Source: Pelecanus crispus (taxonomy: Eukaryota > Chordata > Aves > Pelecaniformes > Pelecanidae). From it: a stretch of DNA of 64,000 nt. The position numbers and the translations under genes were made by a program. Each line of letters opens with the position of its first letter. Position 1 is the first letter of the stretch. Location of the stretch: contig NC_134652.1 in NCBI RefSeq assembly GCF_030463565.1, forward strand, positions 17,895,397-17,959,396. Direction: 5' to 3'. The notes beneath the pieces were generated by a model that was given only the letters and a program-made list of their open reading frames with translations, made no database searches and was not told the DNA's origin. Shown here piece after piece: positions 1-13,689 of the stretch.

Positions 1-1423
1 ACAACTTGTTCCACAGTTCCTTGGAAAAGATTGTTGAGCTTATTGTAATATTATGACTGGGGGGATAAGCTGCCCCAAGCCTCTGTATCTCTACCAAATA
101 TGTACAGGGGAACAAACATTCTACAAAATGGCTTTGCATTACTAGCTTCATATCTGAACTACGTCTTCCTGTATGATCTGAGTGGATCACTCAAATTAAT
201 TCAGCAATGTAGGTATACTCTTACATAATTTTCACTTTAAGTCCCTGCAGACTCATTGACTTCAAGGAAAAAAAAAAAAAGTGATGTTTAAAGTTGAGCA
301 CTGATAGAAGTATTTGAACCATTGTCACCTTGTATTTCATTAGAAAGGAGCATGTGTGAACAGGTTTTCAAGTTCTTCTCAATTTGTCTTTGTTTGCAGG
401 TGACTTTGCTGTCTTAATTGTGGTTCATTAGTACACTGATGGAAGTACTAACGAATTTGGTATATTACTGGGGAATCCAGCATGTTCAAAGTTAAATCTC
501 ACTATTTATGTTTGTGGAAATCTAGGGAAAGATACTGGTGGAAGCAAATCCTTAACTGGGTCAGTTATAAATCCTTGTAAAGGTTCAGTTTCTTGACATG
601 AAGCTGAGACAGTCTTAAGGGTTCACTGCTGCCTCTTTGCTTTTGCTCTGAATCCCAGCCACATGCTCCTGCTGCTTATTCTGTGCTGGCTCTGGATTTT
701 GGTGTACCTCTCCATAACCCAGCTCAACTCACTAGTTAGTTTCCAATGAAAGACTAATTCAACAAAGAAGTAGCTTTCAGCCAGATGAGCAAGGTGTAGG
801 CAAAAAGAAGGGGAAATAAGGACTCCCCATTTTAGTAAAAGCAAGATTTGCTGGCCTGACTGCAGAACCACACCTTTGAAGTATAAATGGCCAGAATAGT
901 AATTTTTCCATGTCTTGTCCTAGGATGGTGTAACTGGTAACTGTGTGCAATCCCCTCAGACTGGGTTTTCTCTCTATTCCAATTGGAAATAGAGTAGGTA
1001 ATGTATGCTAAACAGCATAGTGAAATTAAAACCTTCTTTATTATTTTATTTCTCTGGTGGTGTTGTAGCACTCTGTTAGTCTATTGGTTGGAGGCCTTTT
1101 GTTAGTATAAAACATTTGCAAGTGTGGATCACCTTCATTGTTATTTGTTTGCCTGAGCTCTTATTACAGGTAATACAATAGTTCCGTGTAGACTATGTGT
1201 TGTTATTGTCATTGGATAAAATTTTTAAAAAAAGAATGCATTTCAAATGCATGTGGAAAAATACCTACATGTTAATAAAATGTGAGGATTTCCTTTGCCT
1301 GTAAATATGTGGATTGGCTCACAAGATTTTGAGTAATTCAAGCATTTTCTTGAGTGATTAGGAGATGGTGGTAGCACATCTGAACAGTCTGTTAGCCTCA
1401 AATGCAAAGTAATGCACCTCCTG

Positions 1424-1460
1424 TAGACCAGATCCTCAGCTGTGGGACACAGCAGCAAGT
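1424..1460. repeat. Possible fragment of an ancient palindromic repeat
   Basis: CCAGATCCTCAGCTG at about 1429-1443 is the reverse complement of the 'CAGCTGAGGATCTG' terminus that I recall from a dispersed amniote repeat. Better copies lie at 20489-20553 and 33218-33302. Only one arm is recognisable here, so a chance match is possible. Confidence 0.3.
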
Positions 1461-1652
1461 CCCAAAGTTTTTGTGCTGTACATTGAACAAAAGTTCATAT
1501 TTTAGTATTTAGGAGCTTGTTCAAACTTGAAAGATGTGCATTAATAAAAGATATTTCTGAACATATGATACTGTTGTTACCTCTAGTCCTTAGCTGAAGT
1601 CTGAATCTATTAATTTTGTCAACAACTAATCTACCTGTGTCCAAAAGCATTA

Positions 1653-1678
1653 CCCCCCCCCCCAAAAAAAAAAAAAAA
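1653..1678. repeat. Poly(C)-poly(A) tract
   Basis: Eleven C directly followed by fifteen A. The same C-run-to-A-run junction recurs at 14536-14571 and 33645-33666. Confidence 0.9.
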
Positions 1679-3817
1679 TCATGTTTATACTTAGAATAGT
1701 CTTATTTCAGTAGAATTACTAATGTGAATAATATGAGTGGAACACTTTTTTGTGGGTGTGATCTGGAAAGTAAAACTTTAAGGCTTATACAGTTAATTTA
1801 TATCTTAATAACTGACATTGTGATGAACAGATTTTTTTCTCCCCCCAATCTGTTATACAGCCACAGGGGCAAATACTTTTGATCAGGTTCAAGCAAATTC
1901 TCTTCAATTTTAATTACTCAGAAATAGAAATGGAAAAATACAGCAGCTTGCTCTACAATGTTGTCACTGAAGGTATACAACATTCTCAGCAATCTCACTA
2001 ACAAGCTTCCTATGTTTTTTCTGCATCCTTTGAAGTACTGATATTACCTTTAGAAATATACCAGACAGACAAATTCAAACAGTGGCCTTGACAAAAGATG
2101 AAAACTTCATTTAGCATTGGTACAAGTTACTGATATCAAACAAGCTGGGAAAGAAATTAGCGAGGAGACAGAATTATCTTCTCACCCTGCCAGAGGGAGT
2201 AACAGCAAAATTAACCTTGAAAACTGTTTGGAGAGCATTCTTGTGAAAACAGTATGACACAATGTTAAAGTTATGGATATGAAGAGGTCAACAGTTCTTA
2301 ACTGATTATGGGCAGCTACATTTTATTTACTGTGTTTTTAAAGTAATGTTATAGCAGACCTATTTGTGCTAAGATTTCTGAGTGCAAATACAGTATCTTG
2401 TCATTTTCTGTAGCCTGATCAAAGGATTTGTTATATTATTATATTGTTCACCCCTCTTCTTAAAAGCAAAGTTTCATTCAGGTATCTAATTTGAACATGT
2501 CAAAAATATAGCACCCCAGTCTTAGTCAGACTTAAAATTCTTGCTCCTGCCTCAGGCTCAGTTTCAGATAATCTGCAAGATTAAATAATTAAGTGGAGTA
2601 AAAATAAAATTCAGACTTGTTTGATATATTCGAGGATCTTTTTTCTACTTGCAGGAACCTGCTGAAAAATTATCAACCATGCATTTCCATATGGTATGAT
2701 TAGAATTTATATTTCAGGACATGAGATTTTGTTAATATAATGTTTAGGTCAGTGGGGCATACTAACTTGAACACATTTTCTGTAGACTACTTGCAAATAT
2801 TTGGTGGTTGTGATAAACAGTCTTCTAGTCTTTTAAGAACACTTTTTTTTTTTTTTAATTAGCATGTCCTAGGTTATAATTTTGGTGCCTTCATTATATG
2901 TTTTCAGATCTTAGTTTAAATATGGTTATGGGATAATTGATATGTAGTGTTATGGGATAATTGTTAACCAAAACTAAAATGAGCCATGAAGCATTGCATT
3001 TCTGCTTTCAATATAGAGAGTTTTAACAAGTACTAGCTAAATGTTAACTCAACTTGGCCATTTAAATAGCCTTCACTAGGAAAAATATTCTTATCACGTG
3101 CTGGTTATCTCACAGTAACTAACACATAATATTCTTAAATAGATTTGGTCATTTGTAGTTTCCCTAAAGTTTAGTGCTTTGAGGTAAATTGAGGTAAACA
3201 TTAGGGTGAAATTGGTCCGCTAATTTATGTGAAGAATGGAAATAACTGTGTGCATGTTACAGGTTAATGTGTCAGCCAGCTTATGACAAAAGCACACAAA
3301 TTTCCACCTTTGTGGTAAGGAGTACAGGTATAATGTACCTGGAGACAAGATAACACAGACTACTTTGAGCTGTGAAAAAAATAATCATTCTTGCCTAAGG
3401 TTTCTGTCTCTAGAGACAATAAACTTTGAAAGTACTTATTTTGAAAGTTACTTTCTACATCAGAAAAAGAAATGGAGTACTTGCCCAGCTAAGTAGCAGC
3501 ATTTTTTCTCTTGCATGTTGATGAAGAACAGAAAATGCTTCAATGAGAGGTATTTGGTTTTGCCAGTTTAGTATCCCGAACAACACAACCTGTTTTGGAC
3601 TGAAAATTTAAAACATTTCAAACTCATGCAACAGCATCCTTCAGGTTTGGTTCTTTGAGACTGCTGAACCAACTTAACAGTTTTCTGCTATTGAAGGATA
3701 AAGTCTCTTCTTCTATATTTAGAAATATAGCTGCTATCTGCTTTCTTTTGTATTTCAGGTTTTTTCAGGTGCCTTCCCCCCCCCCAAGTTTGGTGTAGAA
3801 CACAAAATTCCAGGATC

Positions 3818-3873
3818 AACAGCTAAAGAAAATAACAGCTAAAGAAAAATAACAAATAACAGCTAAAGAAAAT
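3818..3873. repeat. Short tandem repeat, AACAGCTAAAGAAAAT unit
   Basis: Three copies of AACAGCTAAAGAAAAT start at 3818, 3834 and 3858. The second has one extra A and is followed by a 7-base partial unit. This is local replication-slippage-type duplication with no coding content. Confidence 0.85.
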
Positions 3874-6800
3874 AATGAATTCAATAACAAGTGAAATCCA
3901 CATCTCATCACATCTCATTAAAAAGTTAAAGAAAAATATAATTAAATTTTCAGCCTTTCTCACCATACAGAGTTCTTCCATTACAAGTTGAGTATGTCTA
4001 CACTGAATTTAGGTTCCTTCAGCATGTTATTAATCAATAACATAACTGTAAATGGATCCTACAAGGTTGTAATCTGTAACCTAATTAGAGGTAAATATTT
4101 TCAGGACCTACAACAAACCTATTAATAAACAATCGAGGCTAAGGTACTAAAGTTGCTAGTGATTTTGAATGTCTCCTCTGCTGCTGCCCCTAAGAGGTCT
4201 CATTTTTGTAACAGTCTTAATGCAGAATTTTCTTAATCAGATCTGATTTTTAGGAACATGAAATTTGGCACATGTATAAATAAGGCACGTATATTCCTAA
4301 TAACTTCTGAGAATCTTAACCCAGAAGTTCACTCACTATGATAAAAGAGGCTCCTGTTCAACTCTGCAGGAGCTACTTTTGCCATGTAGCAGGTGTTCAG
4401 CAGAATGACTAAGGCTCATGTTTTGTGTGATCACGTTTATTCTGTGACTGTTTCAGAGCCATTTAAACATTGTGTTCAGCTTATTAGCATATATTGTGTG
4501 TAGAAAAAGTTCAAATATATTTTATTCTATTCTGGAACAATACAATTCTTGTTTAAATTAAAGTTATTAAAAATATTAAGTGTTTATAGGCTTGCAGAGG
4601 CTGTATAGAGAAACTGCTGTATTTTATTGTACTAAAAACATGTTCTTTTTGTAGATCTGTGATTTAATCAGTTGTTCATAGTTGGTTTCTTTTCCTTGGG
4701 AAGCCTTTAAAGAAGATAATACTTAATGAATTACAGCATTATATTTTCTCTTCTGCATGGGAGATGGAACCTGCTTTGAAGTCTGAAAACACCTATCTGG
4801 CAATTTGATGATGCTGGACAGTTTTGCCATTCTGATGAAAAATAAATTTCTCCTGGTGCATTCCAGCACTTAATGAAACAAAGACTTCATAGTAAAGGGT
4901 GTGCAAGTAGAAAGAGGGAAAAGGACAACATAAAGAAAATGACTGGATCTTAAATTTAGCTGGGGAATATTAGATTAGCTAGAAGTTACTTTATATTGCC
5001 ATGAAGGGGACTGAGATAGGAAGTTAAAGAATGAGAATTATCATGAATAACCACATGAGAATAAATGCATTTTGGAAGGATTTTAACTTTCCTGAAGCTT
5101 TTAGACATATATTCTGTCCCTTTGTATCGGTGTGACAACTCTAGTGGCATAAGGTCAGAAATTTACTGAGGTTTTCAAGATTTAGTCTTGGCTTGCTGAA
5201 GCATTAGCGAAAATGATATTACCATTTAAATGTTTTCTTCACTCTTGATGAGTAATATGATGATTTACCCTTTTGACGAGACAGAAAGTTGGCTTCATAC
5301 TTGTGTAAATTTGATCACTTTATACAGGTTATGTTGAAGAAAGTTGTTATATAGTAAGGATAGATAGAAATGGATGGACATCAGGAAAACATTATGGCTC
5401 TATTGAAGTAAAAAAAAAATTTTTTGATAGATGTAATTAGGCCAGGATTTTACTACACATGTCTGCATGGGTTTGTTCAGATCTGTTTTTACTGTCTTTC
5501 ATGCTCCTGAACCTAAGGGTCTCCTGACAATTCTGTAGTTATACAGAACTTTTGCTTTGAGGTATTCCCTTAAGTAGTACTGCATAATAGCTCAACTGTT
5601 CCAAAAGATTCATCTGGTGCAGGATTGCACAATGGTCTATTCTTCTATCATTAGTTGAATTGTGATGGACGACTTCCCCTTAAAGCAGAGTTGTGAATTC
5701 CTAAAACAGAGAAAGAAAATACGCAAACTATTTCAGTGTGTGAACAAATGTAATCCATGCCTGGCAGTATCTGTGGCTGAGAATATCTCTAAGCAGCCTC
5801 TGTACCATCTGCACAAACTTTTTTTCTTTTGAGAGACTGATAAACAGCAAAAAGAAAAATATTTCCTTTTTGTGCAGTAAGTGTTCACACAGTTTTTTCA
5901 AATCTTAACTCTTTATGCCAAGTTCTGAAGTATGTTGGGTGATCTTTGTGTGTCATAAAGACATCAGAAAAAACATCTAGCACTATTTTGACTAAAAAAT
6001 TAAGGCAGAGTGGATATTAAAAATAGTTTCCTGACTAGAAGATTTTTTTTTTTCCAGTCAGTTTCACTGTACAGTGTTTAAAGACCTTTCAATATTTTAT
6101 ATCTTCCTTACTTTTTTTTTTTACCTAAGTTTTCACTGAATATATTTTGGAAATGTTTGTTCACGAAAAATGAAATTCCTTTTTCAGTATATGCATATCT
6201 TTAAAAAACTTCAATGAAATAAGTATTTAAAGCTTGTCAAAATGTATATAAACCAGAGCTTTGATAACACTGACTTTTTTTTTTTTTGTGGTGAAAAGTT
6301 TTCCCTTTTTGCAGAAAGTACTTTTTAGATGAAAAACATTCTCATAATGAATATATTAATAATCTCAAAAGCCATTTATATTATGTCCTTGCACCCAAAC
6401 TATTACAAAACACTTCTCAAATCAGACTCTAAAATACACAGGTGAAATGCAGGACTAAATGAAAATCGGAATTGCTGTCTAAAAACTGCTTTCTTGAATG
6501 GGAATATCAACATTTGCATTTTCCAATTTATAGCCAGAAAATGCATCTTATCAGACAATGTAGTGAAAAGATTTGTATCTTCTTGTTAGAATGAACTCTC
6601 TCTGAAGATGTTAAGCCTTAGAAAAGAAAAACATTTTGGGATTATTCTGCTTTTCTCCCTGAGTTCTCCCTGGCTTAATTCTGTTTTGATTCCCTCTCCT
6701 CTGTTCTAGTTACACTAGAAGGTGCTCTGAAACTTATAAAGTATGACTTTTTTTTGGTGCAAAACATTGCAAATGAGCTGGAATTCATGGAACTCAAGGT

Positions 6801-7970
6801 GAGAAGAAGCCTTAGAAGGTTTAATATGAGGTGATCACTTCACAGGCTGTTAAGTTTTACCCAGTCACCTCTGCTGTAAACTTAGTAATTTTTTTTTACC
6901 ATAGTTTGTCTTTCAAAAGATTACCTAATTTTGACTGAAACATCAAAAGATGGGACCGTTATTTTTCTTGGTAATTCCACACCCCTGCCCCCCAACACCC
7001 TCCCCCAATTAATCACCTTGTTTAAGATCTTGACTTGCCTTTCTTTTTTTCAGCTTCTCATTATTGGTTCTTGTTAGGCTATTCCTTAGGAACTAGATAA
7101 TTCTCTGTTATCTATTATTTTCTCTATAAAGATACTTTGTATCGCTTTGTGATGACTGAAACCCAAACAGCTCCTCTGCAGCCGAGTGAGAGCAAAAAAT
7201 AAGGCACGCATTCCAGTTGATCACTGATAGCTGTACAGTTAGAAATGCAAACTGGTATCAATATTTAGTTCCAAATGTTTCAGTATAAAACTTTGTTTTG
7301 TCTTTTCACAGTATATTGCTTTTCATTGAAAGCACAAGGATTTCAGTATTTAATCCTATTCAAATAATTAAAACTTCCATTGTCTATTTCTGGCAATTGT
7401 CTTATGTAATCTATTTTCTAAAATTATGAATTCAGAAAAGATTAAGGAATTAATTCTGAATATTAATTTATTTTAACTACTGCCCAAGAAAGTGAAATGG
7501 ATGATTATGGAAGGTGATAACTTACAGTCATTTGGTCTTTTTAAATGGTTGTTTAGATGGGAAATTATTTAAATATTAATTGAGTATTCTCTGAGTGACT
7601 TGGCCTTGATTTTTATTTGGTCCTTAACCTGCTTTCCAGTATTGAGAAGGAGCGTTTGTGTGTAGTTAAATACAAAGATAGCTATTTCATCATTCAGTTG
7701 AGTGTTCTAAGAGATCAAACCAATTTTGACCCTACCAGCTCATTGTATAATTTTTTTTCAGATGCAGTCCACCAGATGACTTTGCTGAATGAAATAATTA
7801 ACACCTGCTGTTTTCAGCCTTCTTTTCTTTAGATGTACAGCCATCTGAATTTTAAGAGAAAACTGCCTTATGGTTGTTACCTGAACTAGCAGCTGTCCAG
7901 AATTTCTCAGTTCACCTCTCATCAAGTCAGGGGTAGGTCAGACAAACAACAATAACAACAAAAAGGTAAG

Positions 7971-8002
7971 CGAGGGGGGGGGGGGGGAGAAGAAAAAAAA
8001 AA
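7971..8002. repeat. Purine tract, G14 then A-rich
   Basis: Fourteen consecutive G (about 7974-7987) followed by GA and an A run. A low-complexity purine strand with G-quadruplex potential on the plus strand. Confidence 0.85.
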
Positions 8003-8284
8003 GCACTTTATGTAATCTGGCTCTGAGGAATAAAGGCAAAGTAGTGATCAGTATTTCAAAGAGTATTTACAAGGGGGTGCTTTCTCTTGCTGTATACCCC
8101 ATGGCCATTGTAAGAGGGGAAGAAGCTGCTCTGCTGAACGTGTATCAACTGTTCAATTTATTTCATTTTTGCTTTTTCCAGGAATCAGTTTTCTACACCA
8201 AAATTCAGCATAGTCCTTTAGTGTTGTTACTGCCCAATAGTGCCTGATCGTACAAAGGAAATAGTTTAGCCATCCTGTTTCAGG

Positions 8285-8462
8285 ACAGATTTGCATTAAC
8301 ATTGGAGCAGACTGCCCAGAGAACTTGGGCAGTGTCTGTCCGTGGAGGTTTTCAATACCTAAGTGGATAAAGCTCCAAGGAATTTCATCTGATCTCAAAG
8401 CTGACCCTCCTTTGAGGAGGAAGCTGCACCTAGAGACCTCCTTACATCTGTTCCACCTGAAA
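8285..8462 (+). mobile_element. CR1 LINE 3'-end fragment, old
   Basis: The segment matches the 3' end of avian CR1 retrotransposons in order: a 'TGCCCAGAGAACTTGGGCAG' block, 'GGAGGTTTTCAA', 'GGATAAAGCTCC', 'CTGACCCTCCTTTGA' and 'AGAGACCTCCTTAC'. These correspond to the end of ORF2 and the short 3' UTR. It is diverged and 5'-truncated. It shares its subfamily wording with the copy ending at 14248. The 140-codon open frame on the opposite strand here is an artefact of the repeat. Confidence 0.8.
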
Positions 8463-8921
8463 GTCGAACTTTGTGGGACTAATGTTAGTTGATCCATTTT
8501 ATGTGATAGGGCTGTAACACTGAGCTGTATCTGTAGAAGGGGTGCATCTTGAGATTGTTCCACTACAACGATCACACCTGAGTTAGCCTAATAATTTTCA
8601 ACAGACCAGTGAGAACTTGTAAGGATTTGAAGGAGAATGAATTGTGAATTGACCTAGAGATGGTCACTGCAGAGCTGATGTTTTTGGTGGGCTAGTTCAA
8701 TAGCTGATTGCTACATGTCCTGAACTTTGTAGCTGAAGAGTCACACTGCAACTCTAATGTTGCCAGCTCAAAACTTTTCCCAAATATTACATTTAGCAAA
8801 ATGAAAAAAGCAAAGGTGACTTGCCCTGTCTTTTATTTTTGAGCACATTACTTCCAAACTGGAACAAAAGGCACAGCAATTAATTGTTTCTCTTTTTGTA
8901 ACTGTTATGTACACGTTTGCT

Positions 8922-8945
8922 AAAAAAAAAAAAAAAAAAAAAAAA
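8922..8945. repeat. Poly(A) run, 24 bases
   Basis: Uninterrupted A24. No retrotransposed sequence or target-site duplication is visible beside it, so it is treated as a mononucleotide repeat. Confidence 0.9.
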
Positions 8946-9801
8946 GAAATCAGATTTATAACAAAAAATAATTATTTCCAGATACCTTGTGTTACTACTT
9001 TTTTAATATATGAAGATAAATAGCCAACTGTGATAAGGTAGAATTGTTATTGTGCTTGTGTTTTTAGTTCATTTTTATCAGAGGTTATAAAGACTGTGAT
9101 TATAGTGGGTATGTTATTGCTGAATTCTATAATCTCATAGGTGGTTATTTTATAATTTTTGGCATATTGTCATTATATAGGGGCTTAGTTATAGATTTGC
9201 CTTTATTACAGCAAATAATGAATCAGGTTTAATAAGACTATACTATTTTGAAACTTGACATTTAGCTCAGTCTTGTTTTTTCAGTTAATCACAATATGGT
9301 AACCTTTCTCAGCTAAATTTCTTCAGTTATCATTGGAATGAAATAATTTTACATGCCGCTGAAGTCTGCTGTTGAGAAATTCAAACTGTAAGTCTCAGAT
9401 AATTTCCCAGTTGCAGTAAAGGTTAGGAGTAAGGTGGGCTAAATACTGGCCTAATACTTCCCACTCACCTTCTAGCTGTCCTTCTACCAAATGATGCCCC
9501 AGTTCTATCTTCCAGTGGCCCTGTTCTGTTATTGACACATCCTTAATTTAAGAAAGATTGATGTAGTCCAAAACACTGATGAAAGGGAAACGGAATGAAA
9601 AGTGAGAATACTGTATGGAAATATTTTTTGTTACTCTTGAGGGCAAAAAAAAGCATTTCCTACGTTTGAGAGAGACTGCAATTTTATGGCAAACTAAGCT
9701 GGTATGATTTCTGTGGACTAGCCTGGTGTCTCCAAGTGCCTTGATTAAACATTTCTGCTTCTTTACTATGTGAGTTCCAACATGGCTTGTTTGATTTTGA
9801 T

Positions 9802-9845
9802 CCCCCACACCCCACACCACACCCCCCCCCCACCCCCCCCCCCCA
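9802..9845. repeat. C-rich low-complexity tract, G-quadruplex-prone on minus strand
   Basis: Runs of C5, C4, C10, C12 or so separated by single A or ACA. The minus strand therefore has more than four G runs with one- to three-base loops, the classical pattern for a G-quadruplex. Confidence 0.85.
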
Positions 9846-12800
9846 GCACACACTAACCCAGTAAACTATGTCAGTGACAATGAAAAAAATGAATGTCTTT
9901 TAATCATGACAGTACACTGGTTGGACAAGCACCAGAACTGGGGCATAGGAGGGAGCAAGGCTGTATAGATGGCTTGAGAGTGGAGCTAAATCTCAGCAAT
10001 AAGCATGATTTGGAGGCACAGTTTGAGGATAAAGTTACACTTCATGACTGATGTAATCTAACAGCTTGCTCTTGTGAGAACAGTTAATTCTTCAACTGTT
10101 CCTAGGTGCATGATCCCATCTTTTCCCTCACACCATCTCTAGCACTTGACCGATTGTGTGATAAACTGATTCAAGTCTTTAAATCATAGACAAACTATTC
10201 ACTCTCCTTTCTTTGTCAGGTTAGTTTTCTTATGGTTCAACAAGTTAAATTGAGTCAGTGCAGCAGGGTATGATGTGTAGGAGAGCCAGAACAAGCAGAA
10301 TGTGAAAGAACAGTGTATATAGTCTGAAGCAGGAGGAACAAGATCCCCCCCTTTTGGTAGTGATGAGCTAGTATATCAATTCAGGACTTAATGTCTAACT
10401 TAATCCCACGCTCGTTTTTTTTCACAACAGCCCAACAGTTTTTTTCATAAAAATACAATTCTTAGGTCTTATCTTTATTTAATTTCAAAGTTTGCTCCTT
10501 TTTCTTGGACCAGTTCTGGGTAACACACTGATTCAAAAGCACCTCTCTGATCCCCTTTGCTAGCTCTAGCAAGTCACAGAATTTGACAAAAAAAAATCTC
10601 CGTATGAGCATTATCTCCGCTTTCTATCCTTGCTTTGATTGCTGGCACTAGGAGATGGCTTCTTAAAAAGATAATTCAAAATGCACACTTTTCTATCACT
10701 TGAAGTCATCTCTTGCTTTAGATATGATGTTTAACGCGGTGGCTCACAAAATAGCATAACTTAGAACTGCTAGCAGTCCATCAACTTGGTTACTTTGACA
10801 ATGATCCAGTGAATGCGAGAAGTCATAGATGTGCTCAATAGCACAATCTGTGTATTTAGTTAACAATGCCAAAACCTCTCTGATTTGAGAAGCAGCATTT
10901 TCTTCCAGTTTACTTGAGTGGTTGGAAATACATATTTCGAATGTCTGACTGTAATATGGTAGAGGGTATATTTATTAATTGCATCTAAATCCAAAGAGAT
11001 TCCGGGAAGAATAGAAATCCTCTGTACAGAATGTGATGTCTGACTTGCATTTTCTTCTTTCCAATTTGTATAGTTAATATTACCAGAGGTGCATTTGCCC
11101 GGTTGTATGGTTACAACAAGGTTTATCTAGGACCAAAAAACCTGAAAATCTAAGAACGAAGCTGTCTGGGATTTTGGAGCTGGTTAGAATTAAGTGAGCT
11201 AGATCTGAGGTTGCTTCCATATGTGACAATAAGATCACCTTTGTGCTAAATTATCAGGTTTTATTTTGTACAGAGAGTTAAGTCTAAACTCAGAATTAAA
11301 TGTGCGTTTATTTTAACATTGAGAACTGGAAAATACAGGAAGACATTTGGTATTTGGAAATATTCAAACAGAATATTCATCAGCTCACAGTGATAATGAT
11401 AGTCAAAGTGTTTATTATGCAAGTTTCTGCTAGAATAAAGGACCCAAGCATCACTTAAAGAATGTCAATGTTCCATAGACTGTGTGCTTAACATAGGTAG
11501 GCTAAATACTCTGCTAAATTGATACTGATGGGAACACATTCTTCAAGAAAATGCATATATAATCTGTTCTGGGGCCTTGTTATTCAGCTCTCTGTATCAC
11601 AGACTTTGAAGCAGATCACATAGAGTTTGTTCAGCTGGGGTGAAGAAAGACTTGTAGAAAGGTTTTTCTGTGACAGAGCTAGGGGAGATACCAAGGAGAG
11701 ACATCAAAATGAGTATAAAAACTTGCCCTAGAGGCCTGTAGCACTGCTTAGAGAAACATAAAGATCAACCTGTGAAGAAAAAGTTAATAGAGCTCACTGT
11801 GACTGAACCCTCAGTGCTTGGTCTGTGACCCAGGCACCTGTGATAAGTTATGGTGAAAGTCTGAACTGTCCTATAGTGGAAGGCTTTTCATGTGCAGTTC
11901 AATTAACAATCAAAACCAAATTTGAATATCATTGACTTGATTATGTCAACTCTGAGATTCTTAGATATTGGTTTTGTTTTATTTGGTTTGTATTTCTTTA
12001 TGTTCAATGCATAAATTGATTTAAACTCAGGAGCACTATGAATTGGATGACCATGCAGGGAAGTGAGATAATCTGACTTAAAAAAAAAATTAAATGCACA
12101 TAACTACAGAAAATCACTGAGTAGTTTATTATTTAGGAAGTAAACCCAGATGATTATAAAAACCCATCTTTTCATATGAATTAAATTGTCAATTTGAGCT
12201 CTAGCAAATTCTTTAGAAAGATTAATCTTGATCTAAAGTCATCAAATCACAGATTAATAATAAATGTTTCTAATAGGCAATTTACCTTAATGATTAAGAT
12301 TGTGTGCCTTATTCTCCTTTGAGCTTTAGCTTCAGTAATATCCTAGGAGTCAGTTTTCACTCTTAAGTGTTTTCTTACTTCATGTCTCATGTTAGGTAGG
12401 TAGGAGATTTGGGAAGTGATTATTTTTCAAACAAAGATGGGACACTTCATGCTCACTGAAAAGAGGAAGAGATTAGCTCCCTTTACTTGACCATAATTAT
12501 TTTCATAATTTATATTCATATAAGTCATTATGAATCATTTACTAACAACCTCTGCAGTCATAAATAATATGGCCTGTTCAAGGGAAATTTGCCAGAAGAG
12601 AAGGAGCTAAATACATTACAGACTATTACTATGGTTCTGAACAGTTTTCTCTTAGGCAAGTATCTGGGTCTTCAAGGGCATGCTTATAGGGGAGACAGAA
12701 AAAATATTAACTTTCAAAACTGAATATATACATAATTTCATACCAGCATGGGGCACTACATTAGCAAGTAAATAAAGCATAGATTTTAGAATATGTCCTG

Positions 12801-12867
12801 CACCTTTCCAAATACATATGATGCAATAGAATGGCTAAATGGAAAGTTTTGAAGATTGTAAATTATA

Positions 12868-12883
12868 TCACTAGGTGGCAGTA
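12868..12883 (+). promoter_or_regulatory. Candidate CTCF-binding site
   Basis: TCACTAGGTGGCAGTA fits the CTCF core consensus CCASYAGRKGGCRSYR at nearly every informative position: the A at CA, TAG, GTGGCAG. The rest of this region is AT-rich, so the motif stands out. Occupancy cannot be judged from sequence. Confidence 0.45.
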
Positions 12884-13689
12884 ATAGCTAAGTGAAATGA
12901 AATAGCTACCTAAAGCATCTCAGGGTTTTATTTTTAATTAAGTCTCTTAATATCGAATCTAGATATAAACTTCAGGCATGACATTCTGCTATGTCCAAAT
13001 CCAGGTCAGATATAAGTTATGATCATTCGTAGGTCTGTTAACAGGATAGAAGATACTACAAAAGGCCATTTGCAATGCTTTCTAGGGCTTTGAGGATCCT
13101 ATTAGGATCTTCAAATTGTTCTATCTGGTTGGTGTTTTTAAAAAACAAACAAACAAAAACCCCCAAAAAGTAGACAGCCAGGAAGTTAGGTGCCCAGTAT
13201 CCAAAATGGCTATTTCTGATGTAGTAAGACTCAGAGCCTAGAAAACAGGAAACAAACTAGTGAATATAAACCAGTACAAGCAGGAGGCAGATGATGTTCC
13301 AGAATCTTATTGGATAGTATGTAAATTGAAACATCTAAAATAGTGTTGATTTGTAGGATTCAAATACGCTTAAAAAAAGAATACTGTAGAAAAAGTTTTG
13401 ATGGTATGGAGGAAACAAATATAGTAATTATGAAATCAAGATAGTAATTTAAGTCATTAGCTGATTTAACAGCAAGTCTAGTTTCCTGTGTATGTATTAA
13501 TAATTGTGCTATGTCACCACTGTGACATGGCACAGGTATGCCATATAGCCACTGGAAAAGGAAAATAATCAATCACGAATACACTGCATAGCTCCTTTGT
13601 GACACTGGAAAAAGAGAAATAATTTGGCCACAGCTTCCTAGCAGAGTTTCCCCGGGTTACACAAACCACTGGTTGCATGTAGGTGCAGA

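Larger units (their letters stand above)
1..8284. other. Intergenic, no gene seen
   Basis: AT-rich sequence with frequent stops in all frames. The longest open frames here are under about 85 codons and look like no known protein. It holds a C11/A15 tract (1653-1678), a C10 tract (3776-3785), an AACAGCTAAAGAAAAT repeat (3818-3873), a 15-base direct repeat near 2925-2963, a G14 purine tract near 7974 and a possible piece of an old palindromic repeat near 1424. I see no tRNA, rRNA or exon. Confidence 0.7.
8463..13689. other. Intergenic, no gene seen
   Basis: AT-rich non-coding sequence. It contains a 24-base A run (8922-8945), a C-rich stretch at 9802-9845 and a CTCF-like motif at 12868-12883. 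No open frame resembles a protein; the glycine-rich frame on the minus strand near 9800 is simply translated poly(G). Confidence 0.7.

Noticed and set aside
8153-8575. 140-codon open frame on the minus strand
   Set aside because: It lies antisense to a CR1 3' fragment, so it is a repeat shadow.
8922-8945. A24 run as the tail of a processed pseudogene
   Set aside because: The upstream sequence has no coding similarity and no flanking target-site duplication is visible.
9548-9853. Minus-strand open frame starting with a glycine- and tryptophan-rich stretch
   Set aside because: The start lies in the poly(C) tract and the rest has no homology I know.
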